Part shown: positions 1 through 9,867 of the stretch, piece by piece
Position numbering within the stretch: position 1 is the stretch's first letter
Layout: each line of letters opens with the position of its first letter
NCBI RefSeq assembly: GCF_052857255.1
Contig: NC_135498.1
Coordinates: 160,856,624-160,920,623 of the forward strand
Origin: Amblyomma americanum
Lineage: Eukaryota; Arthropoda; Arachnida; Ixodida; Ixodidae
Length of the DNA stretch: 64,000 bases
Direction: 5' to 3'
The notes under the pieces: generated by a model
What the model saw: only the letters and a program-made list of their open reading frames with translations
Database searches by the model: none
What the model was told of the DNA's origin: nothing
Program-made: the position numbers and the translations under genes

Positions 1-39
1 TTTTGCAAAGCTATTACAGGGGCTAGTTGGTTGATCATA

Positions 40-926
40 CTGGGAACAAATGCGCTACAAGCGACACAAAAAAAAAAGGACACATACACACGGCACAAGC
101 GCAAACTAACAACTGTTTATTCAATACGGAAGGTGCGTTTATATACGCAGCGTCAGTTTTTGAAAGAAGCAACCATCCCATCATCAAACACATGACCATC
201 ACCACGACACAGCATCTGCACTTATCATGTCTATCTCAGTTTTTGTAAGTGCAATAGAAGGAGTGCTTACACAAGTTCCATTTTCCGCCTTCTCGATTAA
301 AAATGCTTCGACTATCTCTCTTTCAATCCTTTCTTTCTGTTTTCCTCCAATTGTGGTCCTGTGGAAAATTGGTGCGCACTTCTTCTTACACCTGCTGCAA
401 TGTTGCGCTAGATTTCCCGGGTGGTTAATTTTGCCACAGTCATTGTGATGCTCCAAAAGTCGCGTGTTGACACATCTTCCCGATTGTCCAATGTATTGTT
501 TTCCGCATGATATTGGTATTCTATATATGATGTTCTTCTGGCATGGTATGAACCTTTCCCTGTGGCCAATGTCACATTCCTTGCGCTTGTCACTCTTTCC
601 TTTTGCGTTCACCTTGTTGCACAGGCTTATCAGCTTTTTTGGTGCGCTGAATACAACTTTCACTTGGTGTTTGTTCGCCACCTTCTTCAATCCGTGCGAT
701 ACCTTATGTATATACGGTATTACAACCATTCCTTCTCTATTACTCTGTTCTTTCGCCTACTTTTTTTCCTTCCTCGTCAGGGATTTCAGCACTTCTTCGC
801 CCACTGACGCGATCATGTTGTCAGGGAACCCACTATCGGTCAGCCGACTTATTTGCATGCTGATGCTCTCAGTCATTTTGTGCTCGCAGGACTTCGTCAG
901 GCTCTGCATCATACACGATTGGGCAA
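40..926 (-). repeat. Inverted repeat arm (partner of 1544-2429)
   Basis: Reverse complement of 1544-2429, read base by base at both ends: the outer end starts tgggaacaaatgcgctac and the inner end is cacgattgggcaa. The differences I noticed are few: a 4-bp indel, a nonsense change, and scattered substitutions. Confidence 0.9.
199..926 (-). pseudogene. PLE-1 left arm: inverted 3' fragment with GIY-YIG endonuclease
   Basis: Minus-strand C-terminal PLE fragment. The 176-residue open part contains the GIY-YIG core (IYRIPISCGKQYIGQ) and the downstream H/C-rich segment (HCSRCKKKC), and ends at 199. Upstream the frame is broken by an in-frame TAG in the lysine-rich linker near 755, where the right arm has AAG. 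Near 870-880 this arm keeps four bases (agtc on the plus strand) that the right arm lacks, and these preserve the frame through HKMTESISMQ. The arm therefore carries one nonsense change but not the frameshift of its partner. It has no RT domain and cannot be functional alone. Confidence 0.8.
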
Positions 927-2267
927 GCAGGTCATCTGCTTCTTGAAGAATGGGACACCGGTGACTTGCTTGTCTGTGGACGTTAAAGACATGTTTTATT
1001 CAATTCCTCAAGACGGTGCGATTTCTGCAGTAGAGGAAAGTATTGACAGCTACGGAGCGACGAAGTTTCAGAATGAATGTGGGACGAGCGTCAGTGGGTT
1101 CCTTGAACTACTTTGGGTATATTTAAGATCCCTGTACGTGCAGTATGAAGGAAAAGTGTACGCACAGAGAGGCGGCATATGCATTGGTTCGTGTCTGGCC
1201 CCTGTGCTTTCGAACCTGTACATGGCAAAGGGTGATCGCACCCTCAAACCAGAGCTCGAAGGCAGGAACGTGTTGGCATGCTTTCGGTGTGTAGACGATT
1301 TCTTGCTCTGTTTTAGTGCGGAAAAAGCAGGCGCGGTTGACGCGGAGGCGATGGTCACGCTTTTTAAACGCATATTTGATGGCCTTGACTTCACGTATGA
1401 ACTCCCGGAAAAAGCGATGATAAGATTCCTTGATCTACAAATACAGGAAACCCCTGTCCATACCTGCTGGTGGTATCATTCAAAAAGTGAAAAAAGCATT
1501 ATGCGATATGATTCCAGCCAGTCGAAGCTTGTCAAAAGGAGTGTTGCCCAATCGTGTATGATGCAGAGCCTGACAAAGTCCTGCGAGCACAAAATGAGAG
1601 CATCAGCATGCAAATAAGTCGGCTGACCGATAGTGGGTTCCCTGACAACATGATCGCGTCAGTGGGCGAAAAAGTGCTGAAATCCCTGACGAGGAAGAAA
1701 AAAAAGAAGGCGAAAGAACAGAGTAATAGAGAAGGAATGGTTGTTATACCGTATATACATAAGGTATCGCACGGATTGAAGAAGGTGGCGAACAAACACC
1801 AAGTGAAAGTTGTATTCAGCGCACCAAAAAAGCTGATAAGCCTGTGCAACAAGGTGAACGCAAAAGGAAAGAGTGACAAGCGCAAGGAATGTGACATTGG
1901 CCACAGGGAAAGGTTCGTACCATGCCAGAAGAACATCATATATAGAATACCAATATCATGCGGAAAACAATACATTGGACAATCGGGAAGATGTGTCAAC
2001 ACGCGACTTTTGGAGCATCACAATGACTGTGACAAAATTAACCACCCGGGAAATCTAGCACAACATTGCAGCAGGTGTAAGAAGAAGTGCGCACCAATTT
2101 TCCACAGGACCACAATTGGAGGAAAACAGAAAGAAAGGATTGAAAGAGAGATAGTCGAAGCATTTTTAATCGAGAAGGCGGAAAATGGAACTTGTGTAAG
2201 CACTCCTTCTATTGCACTTACAAAAACTGAGATAGACATGATAAGTGCAGATGCTGTGTCGTGGTGA
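927..2267 (+). pseudogene. PLE-1 RT plus GIY-YIG endonuclease, 5'-truncated and frameshifted
   Basis: Plus-strand Penelope-like polyprotein. RT motif A is seen in SVDVKDMFYSIPQ, motif B in GGICIGSCLAPVLSNLYM, and the catalytic YVDD box is altered to CVDD (VDDFLLCF). After RT the frame shifts near 1597 because four bases present in the inverted arm are missing. The second frame (1554-2267) carries the linker and GIY-YIG domain (IYRIPISCGKQYIGQSGR) and ends with the same C-terminus as the left arm. The N-terminal third of a PLE protein, including the IKTHKP-type motif seen in PLE-2, is absent. This is a dead copy of a family distinct from PLE-2. Confidence 0.85.
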
Positions 2268-2429
2268 TGGTCATGTGTTTGATGATGGGATGGTTGCTTC
2301 TTTCAAAAACTGACGCTGCGTATATAAACGCACCTTCCGTATTGAATAAACAGTTTTTAGTTTGCGCTTGTGCCGTGTGTATGTGTCCTTTTTTTTTTTT
2401 TGTGTCGCCTGTAGCGCATTTGTTCCCAG

Positions 2430-2992
2430 ATGTTTTGCATACATTGCAAATCCTGGGTGGATTTCACAAGTAGTACTAGATCGTCCATGAAGGCTAAACC
2501 CGGCAGTTGGCAGTTGTCATCCATGCCAGGTCCACCATCTCCTTGGAATTGAGCCACAAGTTGAGGTGTGTAATGTCATTCTGGGAGATGTTTTGCAGAC
2601 ATTGCAAATCGTGGGCAGATTACACAAGTAGTACTAGATCGTCCACAAAGGCCAAATCCGGCAGTTGGCGGTTGTCACATGAGGCAGACACCAATGTGCG
2701 ACCTAAGCACCTCTTGCTCTATGCTCGCCACATATATACAGTATACCAGTTGCGACAATAGGCACCCTTGGCGCAGGATTTTCTTTCTTCACTGCGATGG
2801 GGCCTAAGACCAATTGAGGATCTGAAGTGCACGGTGACCGTGTTGCCCTCACAGAGGCTTCGAATGAATTGGCCAGCAGTAGCTTCGGAAGCTCTAGGTC
2901 CGACAGAAAGGTAATAGCCCGGCATGGGGTACGTTGTATGCTTGCTCGATATCGAAAAAACATCACATTGCGCATCCCTCAGGTCTTGCTAT
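2430..2992 (-). pseudogene. Decayed LINE reverse transcriptase fragment with internal tandem duplication
   Basis: Minus-strand remains of a non-LTR RT. Recognisable pieces are LPGLAFMDDLVLLV (catalytic FADD-like box, here FMDD) near 2470-2520, a second diverged copy of that stretch (2588-2680 repeats 2430-2522), ILRQGCLLSQLVYCIYVAS (RT motif, cf. RQGCPLSP) near 2725-2785, and CFFDIEQAYN (cf. FLDIEKAYD) near 2940-2965. The order of motifs fits the minus strand. The continuation lies at 11242-11330, because Tigger-1 is inserted between the two pieces. The style resembles R2/NeSL-type RTs, but the clade is not certain. Many stops are present. Confidence 0.6.
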
Positions 2993-3525
2993 ACAGTGAA
3001 AGCTCGTTAATTCGACCCCCGTTAATTCGGACAATCGGATAATTCGACCTGCACGCATGGTCCCTACAATTATATATAGGAGTCTATGGGGCAAAACTCG
3101 TTAATTCGGACAAATTTTACCGCCCATCTGTTAATTCGACCTAGTTCCACGGCCCGCCAAGAGCGGCGCTACTGTAAACTTGGAAAAAAAGAATGTAGCG
3201 TAGGCCATCCGTACGGTCATCGTCATCAGCAGTGCGAGAGAGGGCGAGGGAAGCAAGGTTAGCAGTGGCCGAAGCGCCCGGTGTCTTTCTTTGTGCTTCG
3301 TTGCCTTTTGCAGTCGGTGCTCAGTCGTCGTGTTAACCCTATCTTCAGCAAGTCTCGTTTTGGCGTGTGTTGTCGTTGCCCCGCGTTTCTTGCTGCTACG
3401 ATCGCGGTTATTGAACCCTAACACGCCTTTTCTGGATATTGCGTGCTTTGCCAGCATGTTTACTGTGCTGTTTTCGAGTGCGTAGCGCACTGTGCCTGCG
3501 CGCCTCGCCATCGCGTCCTGCTCCG

Positions 3526-4869
3526 ATGGCGACATTGGCAAAGCGGCCGAAGTACAACCAGGCGAAGGACCTAGCCACGAAAGTGGAAATATTGAAGGTG
3601 CTGAAGGATGGTGTTTCACGCTCTGACGTGATGGTCAGGTATGATGTTAAAAGAACCACCTTGGCCACTTACGTGAAGAATGAAAACAGCATTATGGAGG
3701 CGTTTGACAGCGAAGCCTACGGTGACAAAAGGAAACGACTGCGGACTGCGGCCCACCCGGAACTCGAAGAAGCCGTAATGCGATGGATTAGAAACGCACT
3801 TGAGGCCTACCTCCCTGTGAGTGGGCCATTAATTTGTGCCCAGGCTGAAAGGTTCGCCACAAAAATGAACCTTGAAGAGTTCAAAGCTTCTGAAGGTTGG
3901 CTTGCTCGCTTCAGAAGCCGTCACAATCTGACTTTTAAGAGTGTGTGTGGCGAAAGAGCATCCGTGGACGAAGACAGGATCGAGGAGTGGCGGATCACCG
4001 GGCTTCGTGAACACCTAGCTGCGTACGACGCTTCGAATATATTTAACGCCGACGAAACAGCGCTTTTCTTTAAAGCACTCCTGGATAAGACGATCACCTT
4101 TAAAGGTGACCCCTGCACAGCAGGGAAAAGAAGCAAAGAAAGGGTCACTGTGCTACTTGCCGCCAACATGACAGGAACAGAGCGTCTGCCTCTCCTTGTG
4201 ATCGGAAAGGCTCAGAAGCCGAGGTGCTTCAAGAACGCGCGGCGCCTTCCGGTTGAATACCAAGCCAACAGGAAGGCTTGGATGACGTCCAGCATATTTC
4301 AGTCCTGGCTTCATCAAATGGATCGGCGTTTTCGAGCTGAGAAACGGAAGGTCCTCATGGTTGTGGACAATTGCAGTGCTCACTGCAAGGTGTCGGGCCT
4401 AGAATGGATTAAGCTTGTGTTCCTCCCGCCGAATACAACCGCAGCCCTTCAGCCCATGGACCAGGGCATAATCCAGCAAATAAAATGCAAGTACAGAAAG
4501 CATGCATTGCAGCGCATGCTTCTCTGTATGGAAGCTGGGAAGAAGTACGACCTTACGCTCCTCAGCGCTTTGAACATTCTGGCGCACGAATGGGCCAACA
4601 CGCCTACAGCAGTTATTGCGAACTGCTTTCGGCACAGCGGTTTTGTGCAACCGAACAGCGGTGGGGGGGAACTGCCGACAGAAGCAGCTGACGCAACCAC
4701 AGAAGACGACAGCTGTTTCGACAGCGTTTTGCCTCCTGCCGTGCGGCTCGCTGATTACGTGTCCATCGATGATGGTGTCGCCATTGCCGGTCAGCTGACC
4801 GAGGACGAAATCATCCAAGAAGTGACAGGCACCGACAACGACGATTCGTCGGAAGATGACGATTGTTAG
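3526..4869 (+). CDS. Tigger-1 transposase, truncated at the C-terminal tail
   Basis: DDE transposase of the Tigger/pogo group, which cuts and pastes its element at TA sites. The start at 3526 (ccgATGGcg) precedes a helix-turn-helix (HTH) region (residues ~10-60: KVEILKVLKDGVSRSDVMVR), a CENP-B-like DNA-binding region (ELEEAVMRWIRNAL to EGWLARFRSRHN) and the DDE_1 core. The catalytic aspartates are visible as D176 (NADET), D281 (DNCSAH) and D312 (MDQG). The acidic tail ends at a TAG (4867-4869). The same frame then stays open for 62 more codons to 5058, ending KKQTTITNFFAK, the expected Tigger C-terminus. The stop is therefore probably a premature nonsense change removing only the tail. The final TAA overlaps an AATAAA signal. 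Confidence 0.88.
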   Translation: MATLAKRPKYNQAKDLATKVEILKVLKDGVSRSDVMVRYDVKRTTLATYVKNENSIMEAFDSEAYGDKRKRLRTAAHPELEEAVMRWIRNALEAYLPVSGPLICAQAERFATKMNLEEFKASEGWLARFRSRHNLTFKSVCGERASVDEDRIEEWRITGLREHLAAYDASNIFNADETALFFKALLDKTITFKGDPCTAGKRSKERVTVLLAANMTGTERLPLLVIGKAQKPRCFKNARRLPVEYQANRKAWMTSSIFQSWLHQMDRRFRAEKRKVLMVVDNCSAHCKVSGLEWIKLVFLPPNTTAALQPMDQGIIQQIKCKYRKHALQRMLLCMEAGKKYDLTLLSALNILAHEWANTPTAVIANCFRHSGFVQPNSGGGELPTEAADATTEDDSCFDSVLPPAVRLADYVSIDDGVAIAGQLTEDEIIQEVTGTDNDDSSEDDDC

Positions 4870-5142
4870 CACCTGCCCCAAACGCCGAAGCGCACGGTGA
4901 AAGAAGCCGCAGAACCCTTGTCCGTGCTGGAAGACTTCTGTGAACAAATTCCGGATGGTTCGCATGCCGCGGAGCATCTGGCAGCTGTTAGAGCTATTGT
5001 AGCCGCTCAAATTCGCCCGAAAAAGCAGACGACGATAACAAACTTCTTTGCCAAATAAAGGTATGTCATGCTGGGATAGGTAGGTAAACTCTTTTATTGC
5101 GCCCAAAAACAGGGGACCAGTCAAAGGACCGGTTGCGCTGAC

Positions 5143-7217
5143 TTAGAGGAGGTCGGCGGGGATCCTTTGGGATGCCGCGGCCTCCACCGCGCGCTGGATA
5201 AGCCAGCGTTGGTCTGCTGGCTTGGAAGTACACAGGAGAGACTCCCACGTCTCTGGGGTGTTTGCGTTGTCTGTGTTGTAATGTGTACAAGTCCACACCA
5301 TGTGTATGAGTGTGGCCGGAGTTGAGCAGTGTTTACACATGGGGGCTATCTGTTCCGGAAAGATCCTGCTGTATAAGAGGGGGTGTGGGAAGCTGCCAGT
5401 TTGTAGTTTGCGCCATTGGACGGCCTCGCGTCTTGTTAGATCGCGGTGTGCGGGAGGATATGTGCACCTTTGGAGTCGGTAGTGCTGGAGTATGTCCGTG
5501 TAAGTGGTGAGTAGAGAAGCGCGTGGGATATTAGTGTCAGCGGAAGCAGGGTGGCTGATCATACTCTCGGCTCGGCAGCTGAGATCTCGAGCGAGTGTGT
5601 GCCTGGGCGTTTCCACTGAGCGACTCGTGGGCTGGAGCCCAAAGAAGTAAGCGAGATGTGGAAGAGGGTGCTGTAGAACGTAGAATGTGTAACGCCTGGC
5701 AAGAGATACGGCCAGCATCGTAATTGCGAATAGCCTGTTGAGAGTCACTGATGACGATATTGGTATTAGGGTCGGCTAGCGCGAGCGCAATGGCAACCTC
5801 CTCAGCTGCGGTGACTGTTTCTGCATTGCGAATGCTGCAGGCTGTGTACCAGCTGCGGTGAGGGGCGAGAGCTACCGCCACCATCGCTGGCCTCGATGGA
5901 TGGTAAGAGGCGTCCGTATACGTGACGTCCGGACGTCCGCTGAAGCGTTTCTCGAACTGACGAGCCCGGTTGGCCCGTCTCTCGGCGTGGTGTTCCGGGT
6001 GCATCCGTTTGGGAATGGGAGGAATGCGGAGATTTAGGCGATATTCCGATGTAAGTTCAGCGTAACTTGGGGCCGATCTCGGCGGGGAGATCCCAACTTG
6101 CTGCAGTACCGCTCGGCCAGCGTGTGTGAGTGAGAGCCGCTCATACTGGGCGGTGAGGGTTGCTTCGATCAGTTCGCTCACGGTATTGGAGAGTCCGAGA
6201 GCCATGAGCTTATGGGTAGCTGTGGACATGGGAAGACCTAGGGCCGTCTTGTATGCTTTTCGAAGTGACGCGTCTAGCCGTTCGCTTTCGGCATGAGTGA
6301 GACGTAAGTAGGGTCCAGAGTAGGTGATGCGGGAGGAGACGAAAGCTTGAACGAGGCGCAGGAGGTTGGACTCTCGCATGCCATGATGCTTGTTGGAGAT
6401 CCGCTTAAGGAGGCGTCCGATCTGCACAACCGACTGGTCGATGCGTTGGATCGTGATGTTGTTGCTGCCGTTGGCCTGTAGATGCAAGCCCAGGATCCTG
6501 ATGTTGTCTGTTCGAGGAATCGGGTTTCCTTGCACCTGGAGGTTGTTGTCCGGAAGTATCTTTGAAGGGCGTCGTCCCGGGGAAGGAATGATGATATACT
6601 CGGACTTTGTCGCCGAGCACGTGAGGCCAACTGTACTTAGATAATCTCCAATCCGTTCGATCGCGGTCTGTAAAGTCTCTTCAATCTGGCCGTCACTGCC
6701 GCGCGTGATCCAAAGTGTGAGGTCGTCAGCATAAATGCTGTGATGCAGGTGGGGGATGTCGGCCAGTAGCTTCGGCAGGCCTATCAGTGCGACGTTAAAA
6801 AGCATTGGCGAAAGTACGGCGCCTTGCGGCGTGCCACGGTTTTCCGGAGAGATGATGGAAGGATCTCCCGTGCCGGCTTTAAGTGGCACTGTGCGGTCGG
6901 TGAGAAAGTTTCGGATGTACGCATACATGCGATGTCCGACACCGAGAGCTTGAAGTTGTTGAAGAATCGCTTCATGGAGGACGTTGTCGAATGCCTTGGC
7001 AACATCGAGGCCGACGATGACTTTCGTGTCTAGTGTACGTCTCATGACTACCTGATGATGGAGAAGAAGCATAATGTCCGGGGCTGCTAAATGAGGGCGG
7101 AAGCCGAACATAGTGTCTGGTAGAAGATGGTTGTCTTCAAGGTATCGTGAGAGTCTGGTCTGGATAACGTGTTCCATCAGCTTCCCAACGCAGGACGTGA
7201 GAGAGATGGGACGGAGG
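5143..7217 (-). pseudogene. LINE RT-RNase H-zinc knuckle C-terminal portion
   Basis: Minus-strand ORF2 fragment. The RT palm shows DVAKAFDNVLH, GTPQGAVLSPMLFNV and the catalytic YADDLTLW. After the thumb region comes RNase H (YTDASYH, AAEEVAIALALAD, SDSQQAI, WAPAHESLSGN), then a C-terminal CCHC knuckle (CKHCSTPATLIHMVWTC). One frameshift near 5593 separates RNase H from the C-terminal part, which ends at 5143. RNase H places it with I-superfamily LINEs. The upstream piece is at 10934-11090. Confidence 0.88.
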
Positions 7218-7407
7218 TTGGCCAAGGTTGAGTAAAGCAGAAATTTGGTCAAGTTGGTACGTATCCATTTTGAAACAGCGCAACAAAGACGGGACGTGGA
7301 AACTGAGGTGTAAAGACAAACAAGCGCTGACTAACAACTAGGTTTATTGAAAAAAACACGCAAAATATATACAGAGTTAGGAAAGACTAATCGCCACCAT
7401 AGTCAAC

Positions 7408-9867
7408 TCATGCCACATGTGACGCCAGATATCCAATCTCCCCTTCGGAAAGGGCGACCGATGGGCAACTAATGCACGTTGCGCCTTTCTCACGTATAAG
7501 AAAAGCTTCAAAAACTTCTCGCGTCATCTTATCACAATGGCGAAACACGATATTAGTGTTCTTATAGTCGGGGGTACATTTGCATTTCTTGCAACGGAAT
7601 GCACCTTTAGTGAGAGGGTCTCCTTCTGTTTTTCTTTTTTCGTACTCTTTTTCGTGTTTACATTTGCACCTTCTGCAGTGGACCGCCACGTGTGACAGGG
7701 GGTCTTTTTTTCTGGTGTTCTCATGTTCCATGAGTCGCTTGTTTATGCATCTTCCTGTTTGGCCAATATATGTGGCGCCACACGAGAAGGGAATTTGGTA
7801 CACTACCCCTACCTCGCAAGGTACATAAGGGGAAACATGGCGCACCTGACAAGCCCTTTTGTTTCCCTCCTGCCTCTGCCTTACCTGTCTACACATTCTG
7901 CCTAATTTCTTCGGGGCAGAAAATACGACGTCAACGCCATATCTGCCTGCCACTTTTTTGAGCCCATGGGACATGCTGTGCGCATATGGAACCACTGCCG
8001 GCCTTTTATTTTTATTTTCATTTCTTGCACTCGGCCGAGCCCCATACTTCACGTGCCTAAGCAATTTTTCCGCTGCCCTGGAAATGAGGTGAGCCGGATA
8101 TCCATTCGCGCATAATCTGTTTGATTGGGCTGCAATGCTCTCCCCAATCATTTCATGGCAGGACTTCTTGAGTGACGATTGGAGGCACGACAAGATAATG
8201 CCTTCTTTTATAAGCTTGGAATGACCTGACCTGAAGTTTAACAAGGGCTTAGCCGATCTTGGCCGATAACACCAGCACACGTGCTTGTCTCGGGAAAACA
8301 AAACCAAATCTAGAAACTGCAGTTCCTTGTTCGTGGGTACCTCTGTTGTAAACTTTAGCCCACGCCCGTACTCATTAAACACCTTAAGAACATCGACTAA
8401 CATTCTAGGCAGGCTGTCTGGCGGGGTAAACACCAAATAGTCGTCGACATAACGAAAAATACGCACCCCTAACTCCTTCGAAGCTTGCTCAATCGCCCTG
8501 TCCACAAAACTAAAAAAAATGTTAGCCAATACAGGTGCAACCCTGGAACCAATGCATACACCGGATGCTTGCACAAATGACTTGCCCTCCCACTCAACAA
8601 CTGTTGCCGACAGGTAGAAGGACAAAATTTCTAAAAAACTATCAACAGACACACCACATTTTTCAATGAATGCACTTTCGTCATTGTCCTGTGTGATGCA
8701 CATTTTAACGGCCCTCATGAGCTCTCCATGTGGCAATGAATAGTAAAGGTCCACTACGTCAACGCTGAAAAACTTGCAGATCCCAGGGTTATCCAGCTTA
8801 AGGTGCTCCACCAGCGCATCCGAATTCGGAATCACGAATGGGTCTGGCAGGGCCAGCGCCTCCAGTTGCCTTTGAAGATAACCTGAAACTACATGCTGCC
8901 AGGTCCCTCGTTCGGAGACAATGGAACGGAAAGGTTGGTCCGGCTTGTGTGTCTTAATGGTGAAAAAAACTTCGAGCTTCAGTCCTGCCGACTTATTCGC
9001 TGCGTCCGCCAGCTTGCTCAAATTGTGGTGTCTCAAAAGTTCGACCGCCCGCCATTTCACCTTAGAACCACTGAAGTCAACTTCCTTGAAGTTTCTCCCC
9101 AGGGCTTCTGAAGCTTTATCCGCATAGGTGCCTGCCGGAAGGACCACAAAGCAACCCTCCGTATCGGCCGTCATAAACGCGAGCCCACTTTCAGCCAGGA
9201 AATCAACCGTGTTCTTCATGTTCCCGCTCTTTCGTTGCATACCATGGGTTCTGCTCAGCACGGTGACACATTCCTCAGTGCACCTCGGGCGCATGTCCTC
9301 AGGAGCCAAACGAATGATGTTCCTTAAACAAGCTACCTTCTCTGCAGGATTCAGGCGAGGTTCAAAGGCGAATTTTGGCCCCATCCGCAACACTTCTTTG
9401 TGTCTCTCAGGTATAACCTTGGTGCTGAGGTCAATGAACCGTCCTTGCTCCGTGCTGGATCGCTCCCTTTTAGGCAGAGTTGGCCGAACTGCATTCCAGA
9501 GGAATTCCGTGACTGACTCCGACGTAGTGCACCACTCCCGATAATCCCGCTGACACTTGCAGGCCACACGCAGCTGGTCCTTGAAGATGCGTGCTTGCCG
9601 CCACAACTCCGATTTGTATATCTTGCACAACCTTCTTTTGTGGCTGCTTGAAGGCTCGAAGAAACCGCTCGCCGATTGCACTTCTGCAGGGCAAGAGGCA
9701 TGTTTGACATGCCAGGAAAGCACTCTGGCCTTGCACACACAAATGGCCATGAGAGACACTATAATGGCGGGATTAGAAAGATCAAAATTTGTGCACATGT
9801 TAGAGCCCATTGAACTAGAAATAACATTGAGTAAAGCAGAAATTTGGGCAAGTTGGTACGTATCCAT
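7408..9867 (-). CDS. PLE-2 reverse transcriptase / GIY-YIG endonuclease
   Basis: Uninterrupted 819-codon Penelope-like protein that would copy its RNA at a nick made by its own endonuclease. The start is ATG at 9867 (tttcaaaATGG); the frame is open 23 codons further upstream in the pseudo-LTR. RT features: TIKTHKPDQPFRSIVS, motif A FFSVDVVDLYYSLPH, motif B SGVCIGSRVAPVLANIF, catalytic YVDD (first D about residue 475), and a thumb segment (GHSKLIKEGIILSCLQSSL). The C-terminal GIY-YIG domain reads VVYQIPFSCGATYIGQTGR, followed by two CxxC-rich clusters (CRRCKCKHEK and CKKCKC) and a conserved glutamate in EVFEAFLIREKG. All recognisable catalytic positions are present and there is no internal stop, so the copy may be active. 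Confidence 0.92.
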   Translation of the reverse strand: MDTYQLAQISALLNVISSSMGSNMCTNFDLSNPAIIVSLMAICVCKARVLSWHVKHASCPAEVQSASGFFEPSSSHKRRLCKIYKSELWRQARIFKDQLRVACKCQRDYREWCTTSESVTEFLWNAVRPTLPKRERSSTEQGRFIDLSTKVIPERHKEVLRMGPKFAFEPRLNPAEKVACLRNIIRLAPEDMRPRCTEECVTVLSRTHGMQRKSGNMKNTVDFLAESGLAFMTADTEGCFVVLPAGTYADKASEALGRNFKEVDFSGSKVKWRAVELLRHHNLSKLADAANKSAGLKLEVFFTIKTHKPDQPFRSIVSERGTWQHVVSGYLQRQLEALALPDPFVIPNSDALVEHLKLDNPGICKFFSVDVVDLYYSLPHGELMRAVKMCITQDNDESAFIEKCGVSVDSFLEILSFYLSATVVEWEGKSFVQASGVCIGSRVAPVLANIFFSFVDRAIEQASKELGVRIFRYVDDYLVFTPPDSLPRMLVDVLKVFNEYGRGLKFTTEVPTNKELQFLDLVLFSRDKHVCWCYRPRSAKPLLNFRSGHSKLIKEGIILSCLQSSLKKSCHEMIGESIAAQSNRLCANGYPAHLISRAAEKLLRHVKYGARPSARNENKNKRPAVVPYAHSMSHGLKKVAGRYGVDVVFSAPKKLGRMCRQVRQRQEGNKRACQVRHVSPYVPCEVGVVYQIPFSCGATYIGQTGRCINKRLMEHENTRKKDPLSHVAVHCRRCKCKHEKEYEKRKTEGDPLTKGAFRCKKCKCTPDYKNTNIVFRHCDKMTREVFEAFLIREKGATCISCPSVALSEGEIGYLASHVA

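Larger units (their letters stand above)
22..2429 (+). mobile_element. PLE-1, Penelope-like element arranged as an inverted dimer
   Basis: A 5'-truncated Penelope-like retroelement. The plus-strand copy carries reverse transcriptase (RT) and GIY-YIG endonuclease sequence from about 927 to 2267, then a 3' tail ending near 2429. Its last ~886 bp (1544-2429) are repeated in inverted orientation at 40-926, so the locus is a large hairpin with a ~617 bp unique centre. Inverted or tandem partial copies are known for Penelope elements. The arms are nearly identical, including the 3' tail with the ~10-A/T tract. The left boundary is uncertain: the first ~18 bases may be flank, or tail sequence extending beyond the window. 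Confidence 0.85.

Noticed and set aside
464..946. Plus-strand frames over the PLE-1 left arm, rich in Phe/Leu
   Set aside because: Antisense of the GIY-YIG fragment; the same translation appears antisense to the right arm, so it is a shadow.
4399..5124. 241-codon minus-strand frame
   Set aside because: Antisense to the Tigger-1 transposase over most of its length and without family resemblance.
7137..7337. 66-codon frame joining PLE-2 tail to LINE
   Set aside because: Chimeric: the pseudo-LTR start of the PLE-2 ORF runs into antisense-phase LINE sequence past the target duplication.
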